This document shows positions 1-8,400 of a DNA stretch of 40,784 nt, piece after piece. The DNA lies in IMG/VR virus record IMGVR_UViG_3300027791_000050, positions 1-40,784 of that record; one strand, written 5' to 3'. A program made the position numbers and the translations under genes. The DNA is from a virus. Numbering within the stretch: position 1 is the first letter of the stretch; each line of letters starts with the position of its first letter. Under the pieces are notes generated by a model. It was not told the DNA's origin. It searched no databases and was given only the letters and a program-made list of their open reading frames with translations.

Positions 1-823
1 TGAACTACAGCCTAACATGGTAGCATTGAACTCTGATAGAGGTGAGACTTCTTACATCGTCGGTGATACACCAATGAGACTAAAAGATGATGCAACTGAA
101 ATTCAGGCTTGGGCAACTAACGCCGCGAAAGCAGTGACAACAGGTGAAGATGGACTAGTAACTAGAAATACTTACATGGGTCTATTCTATCCATCAGGTA
201 TCACTAGTGATCTATCTGGTAACTTAGTTGCTGTACCATCATCACACATGATGACAAGAACTATGTTGCGTAATGACAATATTGCTTATCCTTGGTTAGC
301 TCCAGCAGGAACTAGACGTGGTATAATCGATAATGCTACAAGCATTGGTTACATTGATGCAGAAGGTGAATTTAACTCAATCAGAACACGTATTGGTATT
401 AGAGATGTGTTATACACTAACTTTATTAACCCAATGGTATTCTTTACAGGTAACGGATTATTGAACTATGGTAACAAAACTTCATTCAATTCTTCATCTG
501 CATTGGATAGAGTTAACGTAGCAAGATTAGTTGCTTACATACGTAGACAATTGATTCTAGCATCTAGACCATTCGTATTTGAACCTAATGATCCACAAAC
601 AAGAAAGTCTATTAAAGCAGTAGTAGAAACATTGTTCCAAGACTTAGTTTCAAAAAGAGGATTATACGACTACTCAGTAGTTTGTGATGATTCAAATAAC
701 ACTCCAGCAAGAATAGATCGAAATGAACTTTGGATTGACATAGCAGTAGAGCCCGTGAAAGCCGCTGAGTTTATCTATGTTCCGGTCAGAATATTCAACA
801 CTGGTGAGTTATCAGGAGCGTAA
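1..823 (+). CDS. 18: Tail sheath protein, C-terminal part (gp18-like), 5' truncated
   Basis: The reading frame is already open at the first complete codon (position 2), so the gene begins before the window. The sheath surrounds the tail tube and contracts to drive the tube through the host envelope. The visible 273 or so codons match the C-terminal half of T4-type sheath proteins: a segment with FEPNDPQTRKS, then RGLYDYSVVCDDSNNTP, then RIDRNELWIDIAVEPVKAAEFIYVPVRIF near the end (quoted in pieces, around residues 195-262 counted from the ATG at 17). These are the hallmark conserved blocks of the family. The tail tube gene follows, the normal T4-like order. An internal ATG at 17 is not the true start because codons before it read through in frame. 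A stable UUCG hairpin follows the stop. Identity is firm; the N-terminus is not visible. Confidence 0.93.
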   Translation, partial: ELQPNMVALNSDRGETSYIVGDTPMRLKDDATEIQAWATNAAKAVTTGEDGLVTRNTYMGLFYPSGITSDLSGNLVAVPSSHMMTRTMLRNDNIAYPWLAPAGTRRGIIDNATSIGYIDAEGEFNSIRTRIGIRDVLYTNFINPMVFFTGNGLLNYGNKTSFNSSSALDRVNVARLVAYIRRQLILASRPFVFEPNDPQTRKSIKAVVETLFQDLVSKRGLYDYSVVCDDSNNTPARIDRNELWIDIAVEPVKAAEFIYVPVRIFNTGELSGA

Positions 824-833
824 AACAAATATA

Positions 834-855
834 CAAAGAGGCTTCGGCCTCTTTG
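834..855 (+). terminator. C(UUCG)G hairpin after tail sheath gene
   Basis: A perfect 9-bp stem (CAAAGAGGC / GCCTCTTTG) closes a TTCG tetraloop with a C-G closing pair, an unusually stable RNA loop. No T-run follows directly, so it may be an intercistronic 3'-end-protecting or processing hairpin rather than a full intrinsic terminator. C(UUCG)G hairpins are known between genes of T4 mRNAs. Confidence 0.7.
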
Positions 856-864
856 AATTAAAAA

Positions 865-872
865 GATAAATA
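865..872 (+). promoter_or_regulatory. T4-like late promoter, GATAAATA
   Basis: GATAAATA differs by one base from the T4 late consensus TATAAATA. It lies 32 bases before the tail tube ATG; with the T4 geometry (element about -13 to -6) transcription would start near 878, leaving a short leader with an AGGAG ribosome site at 893-897. Confidence 0.65.
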
Positions 873-904
873 TATACAAGATATATTAAAACAGGAGATT
901 AACA

Positions 905-1552
905 ATGGCAACAGCCTCAGATACATTAGCAAAACTTTCGGTACAACCTGAAGGCGGAGCAAACCAAAACTTGTTGATGCCAAAACTTCAATATAGATTC
1001 CGAGTGAATTTCATTGATTTTGGTTTTGACGATGATTCTTCACTTATACTTACTAGACAAGTAATAGACTGTGCTAGACCACAAGTTCAATTTGATGAAA
1101 TCACTATGAACGTGTACAACTCACGTGTCTATCTTGCAGGTAAACACACATGGCAAACACTTGCTATCAATGTCAGAGATGATGCTTCTGGTAATGTATC
1201 AAAAGCAGTCGGTGCTCAGTTACAAAGACAATTAGATTTCTACGAGCAGTCCTCAGCGGCAGCCGGCGGAGACTACAAGTTCAGTACTGAAATTCAAATC
1301 TTAGACGGTGGTAACGGTATCAACACACCAACAGTATTAGAAAACTGGTCATTAGCAGGTTGTTTCTTACAACAAGCAAACTATCAGACTCTAAACTATA
1401 GTACATCTGATGCAGTGACTATTGCTATGACTTTACGTTATGATAACGCAATTCAAACAAATGCTGGTGGCGACATCAACGGCGTTCCGGGAGCAGGCGT
1501 AGGACAATCAGGTCTACAAACATTCCCAAGTGCAATTTCTACTGCTACGTAA
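905..1552 (+). CDS. 19: Tail tube protein (gp19-like)
   Basis: This 215-residue protein follows the sheath gene directly and has the layout of T4-like tail tube subunits, which stack as hexameric rings inside the sheath and form the DNA channel. Visible features are the N-terminal block LMPKLQYRFRVNFIDFG (about residues 24-40), a central block around CARPQVQFDEITMNVYNSR with a following GKHTWQTLAINVRDD strand pair, a polar segment DFYEQSSAAAGGDYKF, and a C-terminal block ending in TIAMTLRYDNA. The family has these alternating beta segments in the same order. The ATG at 905 is preceded by AGGAG (893-897) at 7 bases. It has its own late-type promoter and a strong terminator, so it is probably made in large amounts as a single-gene transcript. 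Confidence rests on both synteny and motifs. Confidence 0.88.
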   Translation: MATASDTLAKLSVQPEGGANQNLLMPKLQYRFRVNFIDFGFDDDSSLILTRQVIDCARPQVQFDEITMNVYNSRVYLAGKHTWQTLAINVRDDASGNVSKAVGAQLQRQLDFYEQSSAAAGGDYKFSTEIQILDGGNGINTPTVLENWSLAGCFLQQANYQTLNYSTSDAVTIAMTLRYDNAIQTNAGGDINGVPGAGVGQSGLQTFPSAISTAT

Positions 1553-1576
1553 GTTACAGAATTAATTTAAATAAAG

Positions 1577-1600
1577 AAACTGGTTTCGACCAGTTTTTTT
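1577..1600 (+). terminator. Intrinsic terminator after tail tube gene
   Basis: A stem of about 8 bp (AAACTGGT / ACCAGTTT) closes a TTCG tetraloop and runs into a T-tract to position 1600. This is a classical rho-independent terminator isolating the highly expressed tube gene. Confidence 0.85.
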
Positions 1601-1616
1601 ATGGGTTTTATAAAGT

Positions 1617-1624
1617 GATAAATA
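1617..1624 (+). promoter_or_regulatory. T4-like late promoter, GATAAATA
   Basis: GATAAATA sits just after the previous terminator and 25 bases before the GTG start at 1649. The predicted start of transcription is near 1630, immediately before the AGGAG at 1632-1636. Confidence 0.6.
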
Positions 1625-1648
1625 ATACTATAGGAGAAATAAAAAACT

Positions 1649-3499
1649 GTGGCTGATTATAATACACTTACGTTACCGCAAAAGATAACCGGAGCAATGC
1701 CGGGTGTGCTAACATTATATAATGTTCCTAACCCACCAACGACTACGACAGATGCAATTGCATTAGATGTCGGTGTTGTAGCATTAAATGAACGTATATC
1801 ATATATAAAAAGTCAAGCCACTACGATAGGAGGCTTCTTAGGAGGAGGTTTTGCTGAAGCATTAACCGGAACAACTTATAATTTATCTACTAACTCTCCA
1901 GTAATACAAGATTTTATACCATACATTCCTCCTGGATATACAGTTGGCGATATAACACTCGGGACTATACTTAATGTTACGGAAGGAGTAAGAGATGACT
2001 TTCAAAATCAAGCAACTCAGTTACGACTAGGTAACATTATACCTCAAGATGGAATTGATGATACAGATGATGATACAGATGATGAAATAATACCTCCACC
2101 AATTGATACTCCACCAATACCTGATGAGGTTGATGATGATACAGATGATGAAATAATACCTCCACCAATTGATACTCCACCAATACCTGATGAGGTTGAT
2201 GACGACCTTGAAGACGTTACAACCCCTCCTCCGATATCCGTGCCACCGATAGTTACACCTGACAATAATGCTCCACCGAGAATAGTACCAGATCGATCTG
2301 GACAAGCAAATTCAGAATCTTCCTTTGTAAGGGCTAGAGAGGATCTAAAAACAGGCATTGTGGATGCGTTGACTGGTCGAGTGTATTTGCGTGATTATAC
2401 TCATGCGGCTAAAACATTTTTACCTAATGCACAAGGAAACTCAGGTAAAGTTAAATTTACTTTCCATACTGTATTTGATATCAATGAAGGAGCCATCGTA
2501 GCAAACCCAACTACAGGAAATAACTTAGGTCTATTAGTTAAGTCAGTTAAACTACCTACGTTTAATATAGAAGTACAAGAAATGAATCAATACAATAGAA
2601 AACGTTTGATTCAATCAAAAATTAAATACCAACCAATTGATATTACATTCCATGATGACAATGCATCACAGGTTACTGCAATATGGGACGCATATTATAG
2701 ATATAACTATGCAGATGCTTGGAATCCAGTTGTTAATCCTTGGCAGGGTGCTAGTAAAGGCAGTCCAGGAGCATTTAACAGACGTAATATTTATGATCCA
2801 TCTATCTCAGGTGATACTGAATATGGTTACAGGGGCGATGTACGTGGCGACATTGGTGACGCAAGAACACAGAGCGGAGAGAAAGTACCTTTCTTTAATA
2901 ACATTACAATATATGGCATGTGGGCAGGAACATATATTGCATATACCTTAATCAATCCAGTCATCACTACATTTGACCATGACACATATGACTATGCAGA
3001 CGGCGCCGGCACAATGCAAAATAGAATGACTATCGATTATGAGACTGTAATATACAATACAGGAGAGCAAACCGATGATATGCCGCCGGCGTTTGGTAAA
3101 GATTCGGCTAACTATGACAAAACAAAAAGTCCTCTAGACCAAGGTGGCAACAATCCAGCAGATATCGCCAAACTTTGGCAACGGTTCAATGATGGTGATA
3201 TATCATTTGCAGACTTACAAGCATTATTAAGAAGAGGCACTGAAGGATTAGATGGCCCATTAGATACAGGGAGGCGAATGCTTCAGGAAGGCGCTAGAGC
3301 GGCCGCATTAGCCGCATTAGGTTTAGGGGGAGACACAAATTTCCCGACTAATGCTTCAACACCCGCAGTAGTAAACATTGCTAACCAAGGTGTAGTGACT
3401 GGTGCAACAACTAATACTACAGCGGCATCGAACACAGATCCACAAACAGCAGGTCAACAAATTAAAGGATTTATAGCAGGGGCATTAGGACTAGGTTAA
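1649..3499 (+). CDS. Tail-tube-fold structural protein with acidic-proline linker (gp19/gp54-like)
   Basis: A 616-residue protein starting at GTG, with AGGAG at 1632-1636 (a rather long spacing of 12). Three regions are visible. Residues 1-135 are a non-repetitive head containing a Gly-rich FLGGGFAEAL patch. Residues 140-205 are an acidic-proline linker built from two perfect 22-residue repeats (alternating DDTDDE and PPPIDTPP) plus a diverged third. From about 230 comes a beta-rich domain with VKFTFHTVFD, LVKSVKLPTFNIEVQEMN, KYQPIDITFHDD and, near 450, LINPVITTFDHDTYDYA and MTIDYETVIYNTGEQ. This order resembles tail-tube-fold proteins such as gp19 and the tube initiator gp54, and the gene sits beside gp19. 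It may therefore be a tube initiator or a decorated second tube protein. The C-terminus is Ala/Gly rich. The fold call is inference from pattern; virion location is likely. Confidence 0.55.
   Translation: MADYNTLTLPQKITGAMPGVLTLYNVPNPPTTTTDAIALDVGVVALNERISYIKSQATTIGGFLGGGFAEALTGTTYNLSTNSPVIQDFIPYIPPGYTVGDITLGTILNVTEGVRDDFQNQATQLRLGNIIPQDGIDDTDDDTDDEIIPPPIDTPPIPDEVDDDTDDEIIPPPIDTPPIPDEVDDDLEDVTTPPPISVPPIVTPDNNAPPRIVPDRSGQANSESSFVRAREDLKTGIVDALTGRVYLRDYTHAAKTFLPNAQGNSGKVKFTFHTVFDINEGAIVANPTTGNNLGLLVKSVKLPTFNIEVQEMNQYNRKRLIQSKIKYQPIDITFHDDNASQVTAIWDAYYRYNYADAWNPVVNPWQGASKGSPGAFNRRNIYDPSISGDTEYGYRGDVRGDIGDARTQSGEKVPFFNNITIYGMWAGTYIAYTLINPVITTFDHDTYDYADGAGTMQNRMTIDYETVIYNTGEQTDDMPPAFGKDSANYDKTKSPLDQGGNNPADIAKLWQRFNDGDISFADLQALLRRGTEGLDGPLDTGRRMLQEGARAAALAALGLGGDTNFPTNASTPAVVNIANQGVVTGATTNTTAASNTDPQTAGQQIKGFIAGALGLG
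2066..2197 (+). repeat. Two perfect 66-bp tandem repeats in coding sequence
   Basis: Positions 2066-2131 and 2132-2197 are identical 66-bp units coding for a 22-residue acidic-proline module; a third diverged unit follows in the protein. Perfect identity at the DNA level, including synonymous sites, implies a recent duplication. Confidence 0.85.
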
Positions 3500-3876
3500 T
3501 GGCATTACAAATAACAGAAAGAGAAAACACACTTGAAATTTTTGATAGTTTCTATGCTCAGACACTAAGAGTAAATTCAGGGGACTGGGACTCAGTGTAT
3601 TCTTATTTTTTAGGTGTGCTTAAAGGCAATTCAGAAAATGAAAAAACTAAACAAACTGCATCTCAGTTTGCAACAGTATTGTTTAGAATTGCACAAGAAA
3701 CTGAAACAGACATTCAAATCTTTATGGATTACTTTAGAACAAATGTACAGACAACATTACAAGTAAACTCTGAAATGGCATTTTATCTTAACTTATTAAA
3801 GTCTAAAACAGCATTGTATGGGGTATCAAATGTTCCTACTCCTAATCAAGCAGTACAACGCAACGTAATACCTTAA
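3499..3876 (+). CDS. Conserved small phage protein, probably structural
   Basis: A 125-residue protein whose ATG overlaps the stop of the preceding gene (TAATG), so translation is probably coupled. It is predicted mostly helical, with repeated aromatic positions (FDSFYAQTL, YSYFLGVLKG, FMDYFRTNV) and a C-terminal block LNLLKSKTALYGV followed by a Pro/Asn tail. I recognise its general pattern from small proteins encoded near tail tube genes in marine T4-like phages but know no assigned function. Position between the tube-fold gene and the gp4-like gene suggests a morphogenesis or minor virion role. No catalytic motif, signal peptide or membrane segment is seen. Confidence 0.75.
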   Translation: MALQITERENTLEIFDSFYAQTLRVNSGDWDSVYSYFLGVLKGNSENEKTKQTASQFATVLFRIAQETETDIQIFMDYFRTNVQTTLQVNSEMAFYLNLLKSKTALYGVSNVPTPNQAVQRNVIP

Positions 3877-3885
3877 GGTTAGTCA

Positions 3886-4332
3886 ATGCCTCGTAAACAA
3901 AAATACGCACAAGGTATCTATACTATAAAAAATCCTCATAAGTATGTGGGCAAAGGTAAGCCTATGTATCGTTCAGGCTGGGAACTCACATTTATGATCT
4001 TCTGTGATACTAACGATAAGATACTCAAGTGGGCGAGTGAATCAATAGTAATTCCTTACTTACATCCTTTTAAAGGGAAACGCACTAATTATATTCCAGA
4101 CTTCTTTATAGTATACCAAGATAAGTTTGGAAAAACAAATGCTGAGTTGATTGAGATCAAACCAAAAGCACAGAGCATTATAACAGAAAAAGTACAAAAT
4201 GCAAGACAACAAGCAGTTGTTGCGATCAATCATGCCAAATGGTATTCTGCAAAAGCATATTGTAAAGCACAAGGTATGAAATTTAGAGTAGTGACAGAAG
4301 ATGATCTTTTCTACAATGGCAGATCAAAGTAA
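3886..4332 (+). CDS. 4: Head completion nuclease-fold protein (gp4-like)
   Basis: A 148-residue protein resembling T4 gp4 (also numbered gp50/65), which acts in head completion before tail joining. The opening GIYTIKNPHKYVGKGKP resembles the gp4 start, followed by SGWELTFMIFCD (E33), LKWASESIVIPY, YIPDFF (D72) and ELIEIKPKAQ (E90-x-K92). E33, D72 and E90-x-K92 form a PD-(D/E)xK-type active site like that of TnsA-class nucleases. The acidic residues are all present, so the enzyme could cut or trim DNA, perhaps at the packaged end. Start ATG 3886 has AAGG just upstream (3875-3878). It lies in the virion assembly cluster, 9 bases after the previous gene. Family assignment is confident; catalytic activity is inference. 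Confidence 0.85.
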   Translation: MPRKQKYAQGIYTIKNPHKYVGKGKPMYRSGWELTFMIFCDTNDKILKWASESIVIPYLHPFKGKRTNYIPDFFIVYQDKFGKTNAELIEIKPKAQSIITEKVQNARQQAVVAINHAKWYSAKAYCKAQGMKFRVVTEDDLFYNGRSK

Positions 4333-4339
4333 CTAAATA
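4332..4339 (+). promoter_or_regulatory. Candidate late promoter ACTAAATA abutting the next ATG
   Basis: ACTAAATA is a weaker match to TATAAATA. It overlaps the end of the gp4-like gene and ends 6 bases before the ATG at 4345. If used with T4 spacing, transcription would begin on the A of that ATG, giving a leaderless mRNA. Readthrough from upstream is an alternative. Confidence 0.3.
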
Positions 4340-4344
4340 GATGC

Positions 4345-4833
4345 ATGACAAAGAAACTTGAAGAATTATTTGATATAGCATCTAGTGATGAAAACGAACT
4401 GAATGAACCTATTCCGGGCGTAGCAAAAGAAGTTACTAAAGAAGCATTAAATAACTTAGAGAAGATTGAAACTGCATTACCTACAGTTAGAGGACTAGAA
4501 GCATCTGACAGAGAGTTAGATGATTTAGCCGATAAAGCATCAACAAGTTTCCAAGATTTAATGGACTTAGGTATGCAAGTAGATTCACGTTTCAGTGGAG
4601 ATATATTTAGTGTTGCGAGTAACATGTTAAACCATGCTATTACTGCTAAGACTGCTAAACTAAACAAGAAATTAAAGATGATTGACTTACAATTAAAGAA
4701 AGCAACACTAGATCAACGTCAAGCAAAGGCTGACGAAAAAATTGACAATATTCCTTTAGGCGAGGGCTCAGGCCAAAACTTAGATCGCAACGAATTACTG
4801 CGAGTTTTAAGTGGGAAAAACTCAGAGGAATGA
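4345..4833 (+). CDS. Candidate small terminase subunit (gp16-like)
   Basis: A 162-residue, highly charged, largely helical protein. Residues about 65-125 form an amphipathic helical region (FQDLMDLGMQVDSRF, then SVASNMLNHAITAKTAKLNKKLKMIDLQLKK) resembling in length and character the central coiled coil of T4-type small terminases, which recognise concatemeric DNA and regulate the large terminase. The overall length matches T4 gp16 (164 residues) and the N-terminus begins KKLEELFDIAS in the same style as the gp16 start. A gene of this type near gp4 in the morphogenesis cluster is reasonable, but the large terminase is not in the window. No Shine-Dalgarno is seen before ATG 4345. Alternative: an unrelated coiled-coil head protein. 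Confidence 0.5.
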   Translation: MTKKLEELFDIASSDENELNEPIPGVAKEVTKEALNNLEKIETALPTVRGLEASDRELDDLADKASTSFQDLMDLGMQVDSRFSGDIFSVASNMLNHAITAKTAKLNKKLKMIDLQLKKATLDQRQAKADEKIDNIPLGEGSGQNLDRNELLRVLSGKNSEE

Positions 4834-4839
4834 TAAATA
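4832..4839 (+). promoter_or_regulatory. T4-like late promoter, GATAAATA
   Basis: GATAAATA immediately follows the stop of the terminase-like gene (4833). Predicted start near 4845 leaves a leader of about 17 bases before the ATG at 4862. This supports choosing 4862 over an upstream in-frame ATG at 4811, which lies before the promoter. Confidence 0.6.
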
Positions 4840-4861
4840 TATTATACGGGAACTATACAAT

Positions 4862-5488
4862 ATGAAAAGTTTAAAACATTACATTGCAGAATCCATTCAC
4901 ACTTATGATTGTACGATCAAAGTTGCTGGAGACTGTAGCAAAAATTTCTTAGAGTTATTTAAACATAACTTACAAAAGTTTGAGCCTCAAGAAATCAAGG
5001 GCCCAACTACTACACCGATTATGAAATCACCGTATGGATTTCCCAATCTTTCAAATGAACAAGTTCACATCTTTAAATGTAAATTCGCATATCCAGTAAC
5101 TGAACCAATGATTCAACAACTAGCACAATTGCTAGGGCACAACATTAACTATGTAAGAATGGTTAATACTGCATTTGACGATAGCATTGACAACGAGATG
5201 GTTGGCTATGAAAATGAAATGAAAGATACTCCTTTGTTACAGCATGACGAAATGAATGACAATGGAAAAGAAGCCAGCAAAGAATATGGTGATAAGTATT
5301 TAGATAGTATTCATAAACATGCTGAACATAAGAATGTAGGCAAAGTAGGTTTACCTGCTGATCAAAAGAATACTAAAGATTCATTTGATCCTTGGAAGCC
5401 TTGGACAGATGATTCAGTTAAAGGTGATAAGAGTCCGTTCACTGATATAAAAAGGGCTCCAAAGCCTGAGACATCAGCGGGACTATAA
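4862..5488 (+). CDS. Probable head-internal protein with capsid-targeting-like N-terminus
   Basis: From ATG 4862 the protein is 208 residues and begins MKSLKHYIAES. This resembles the N-terminal capsid-targeting peptide of T4 internal proteins (MKTYQEFIAEA type), which directs proteins into the prohead and is cut after the glutamate of a [LI]xE motif by protease gp21; here the match is IAE before S. Residues about 12-125 form an alpha/beta domain with YDCTIKVAGDCSKNFLELFK and HIFKCKFAYPVTEPMIQQLAQ; this pattern is familiar from conserved marine T4-like virion proteins. The C-terminal third is polar and Lys/Asp rich. An upstream ATG at 4811 is rejected because it overlaps the previous gene and precedes the late promoter. 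Function beyond capsid targeting is unknown. Confidence 0.65.
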   Translation: MKSLKHYIAESIHTYDCTIKVAGDCSKNFLELFKHNLQKFEPQEIKGPTTTPIMKSPYGFPNLSNEQVHIFKCKFAYPVTEPMIQQLAQLLGHNINYVRMVNTAFDDSIDNEMVGYENEMKDTPLLQHDEMNDNGKEASKEYGDKYLDSIHKHAEHKNVGKVGLPADQKNTKDSFDPWKPWTDDSVKGDKSPFTDIKRAPKPETSAGL

Positions 5489-5498
5489 GGATAATATT

Positions 5499-8400
5499 AT
5501 GGATTTTAAAGACATATTAACTAAATTTGACAAAGTGACAGAGAAAGAGTCATTAGTTAAAAAAGAACCTAAAAAGGAATCTAAAAAACCTAGACCAAGC
5601 AATATGCTTACTGAATCTGATTCAGTAACTAAAGAATTTAAACTACCTTCATTAAAAAAGGTCTTTGAAGAATTATCAATCGCCCCGGCATCAGGTCAAC
5701 CTGCACAAGAAATTCAAAAAGATGGACAGACAATCGGAACAGTCACTAATCCAACAGTTGCTAATCAATTAAAAACAGCAATGGATGCAGGCGAACTAAC
5801 TATCGGTGAACAAGAAATACAAGAAGCCGAAGATTGGATTGATGGCGCAGTTAAGAAGCCAGGTGCTTTCAAAGCACAAGCAGAAAGAGCAGGAATGTCT
5901 ACATCAGCATTCGCAAAACATGTACTAGCAAACAAAGACAAGTTTAATGCTAAAACAGAAAAAAGAGCAAACCTTGCTAAAACATTTAGTAAGATGAAAG
6001 AAACAGATACTCCGCCTGAATCATCAATGGATCTTACATCTCCAATTAGTGGCGGTGGCATGAGAGAAAGTGACGGATCAGGTTCATATGGTGGACAATC
6101 TCCACTTTCATATGATACACAACGTTCATCAAAAATGAAAGTAAAAGAAGCAATCAAACTTCCAGAAATTACACCGCAAATGGGCGACAATGGATCTAAT
6201 ACTCAAAGTGTAATCTCAGGTAAAAAAGTAAAAGAAGGCGCTAATATGGCCGCTCAATACGGGCCAGATGACGGATCACACAATTCATCTAATGATGAAA
6301 AAGGTAATGCCGCGGCAAACGCCGCATTGGCAGCCAACGATGCTGACACACCTCAGCTAGTAAAAGAAAAAACTAAGGACTATGATGTGAAACCTACTAA
6401 TAACCCTAAAGCGGCGAAAGGCAAAGTCTTAAATCCTAAAGGAAAGACAGACGGAAAAGCATCACCAGAAACTTATGTAGAGAGTAAATCTCGTAACTTA
6501 CCAAGTATTTCACGTTTGAAATCTATGTGTAACGAAGGTTTATCAACATCTGCTATACAACAACTGCACCCTAAGTGCAATAAAAAAGAACTTAATATTA
6601 TGATTAAAAATACAAAAACAAACTTAAAAGAAGGCGCACATCACATTCTTAAAGCGGCAAAGCACATGGGTCATGCTCATGGTTTATGTAAAGGTGGATA
6701 TTCATGTCCTCATGACGAAGGTTCTGAAGGTGCAAGAGCATACCACGAAGGCTATAAAGAAGGCTTAGACGAAGCATGTGGCATGGGAATCAGAAATGAA
6801 CCAATCGCAGGTATGGAAGAAGGCGTAGCTGGAGCAGTAGCAGGTGGAGTATTAGGTGCAAAAGCAGGCTTTTTACCTAGTGTATCAGGTACTGTAGCAG
6901 GAGCATATCTAGGTCATAAAGCACAACAAGCCGCAGATAATACTAATGAAAATGAAGGCGAAGTTGTAGATACTATGGCATCTTATGGTGCAATGGGCGA
7001 AGCAGAATCTTCTCCAGACGGAAACGTTGGTGCAGATGATGCCGGTGCATATGACAAGTATGATTGGGACGCACAAACAGTCGAAAGAGAAGTTTCTGAA
7101 GACGAATTTGAAGAAGGTAATGCATTCTCAGGAGCACTTGCAAAAGCACATACAGGTGATAAGTTTGAAGTAGGTGGAAAAGAATTCACAAAAACTACAG
7201 AATCTGATGCATACTTAGAAGAAGATGAGTGGACATTTGAATCATTAGAACAAGAACTAAATTTTCATTTAATTGAAGGTAAAGATGGAATGCCTACTAA
7301 AGCACATATAACAAAAATGTGCAAAGACGGAAAGTCTAAAGCAGAGATTTGCAAAATGCATCCGAACTGTGATCAAGGTAAATTAAAAACAATGATTGAT
7401 CATTGTAAAAAAGAAATGAAATCAAAACTTGATGAAGGCTATACAATGTCTATCACTCAAGGTGAAGAAAATACACCAGATAGAGTTAGTGTTAATGCAA
7501 CAGATGCAGAAGCAGACAAGTTAATCAAGTTTGTTAAAGATGTTGGCTTAGGTCAATATGGAGATGCAGAAGTTGCTGATGTTGATGCTGAAGTAGTAGA
7601 CACTGGATCATTTTATGGTAGTCCTGAAGTAGAAGTAGAACCACAAGGTTCACATGATGACATGCTTAAGTTAATGGGTATAGTAGATATGCCTAACGGA
7701 GACTTTGAAGACGAAGTAGAAGCACCAGGTACTGACATTGATGTACAAGTAGATGACGCGGCATGTGAATCATGCGGTGATAAACATGCTATGGAAGAAG
7801 GATGTGGCGATAAGTCTATGGAAGAAACTCAAGGATATGATGACAAAGAAGACGAGTCATTAGGCATGAGAACAGGTAAAGAATCAGGCAAGCATCAATC
7901 AATGAAAGATCGTAGAGATGACTCTTACGGTAAATTCGGTAAGAGAGATGAAGAACACAGAGACATCAAAGAGTATGAAGACGACCATGATGTCAAACCT
8001 CAAGCAGACGATATGCATGAAGAACAAGGCTATGATGACAAAGAAGATGAGTCATTGGGCATGAGAACAGGCAAAGAATCAGATCACAAACAATCAGACA
8101 AAGCACGTAGAGATGACTCTTACGGTAAGTTTGGAAAAAGAGATTCAGAGCATAGAGAAAAATCATTAGAAGAAATGATGGGCATGATTGATGAAATGAG
8201 TCAAGGCTATGATGCTGTAGAAGAAGAAAAAGATGCAGGATTATATGACAAGTATGATTGGAATGCATCTACTGAAGGTGACAAAAAAGTCGATGAAGAA
8301 TCAGATGTAGAAAGAGATGATCATGCTGAAAAAGCAGGTAGAGAAGTTGCACATGATGCAGACTACGATGATCGCAGACATCCAGGCAAAGACGGCAAAG

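Noticed and set aside
2027-2358. Minus-strand frames opposite the 66-bp repeats
   Set aside because: They are low-complexity Ser/Gly or Trp/Tyr/Ile strings caused by the repeats on the other strand.
4811-4861. Upstream start for the capsid-targeting-like protein at 4811
   Set aside because: It lies inside the previous gene and before the late promoter; ATG 4862 gives the expected MKSLKHYIAES start.
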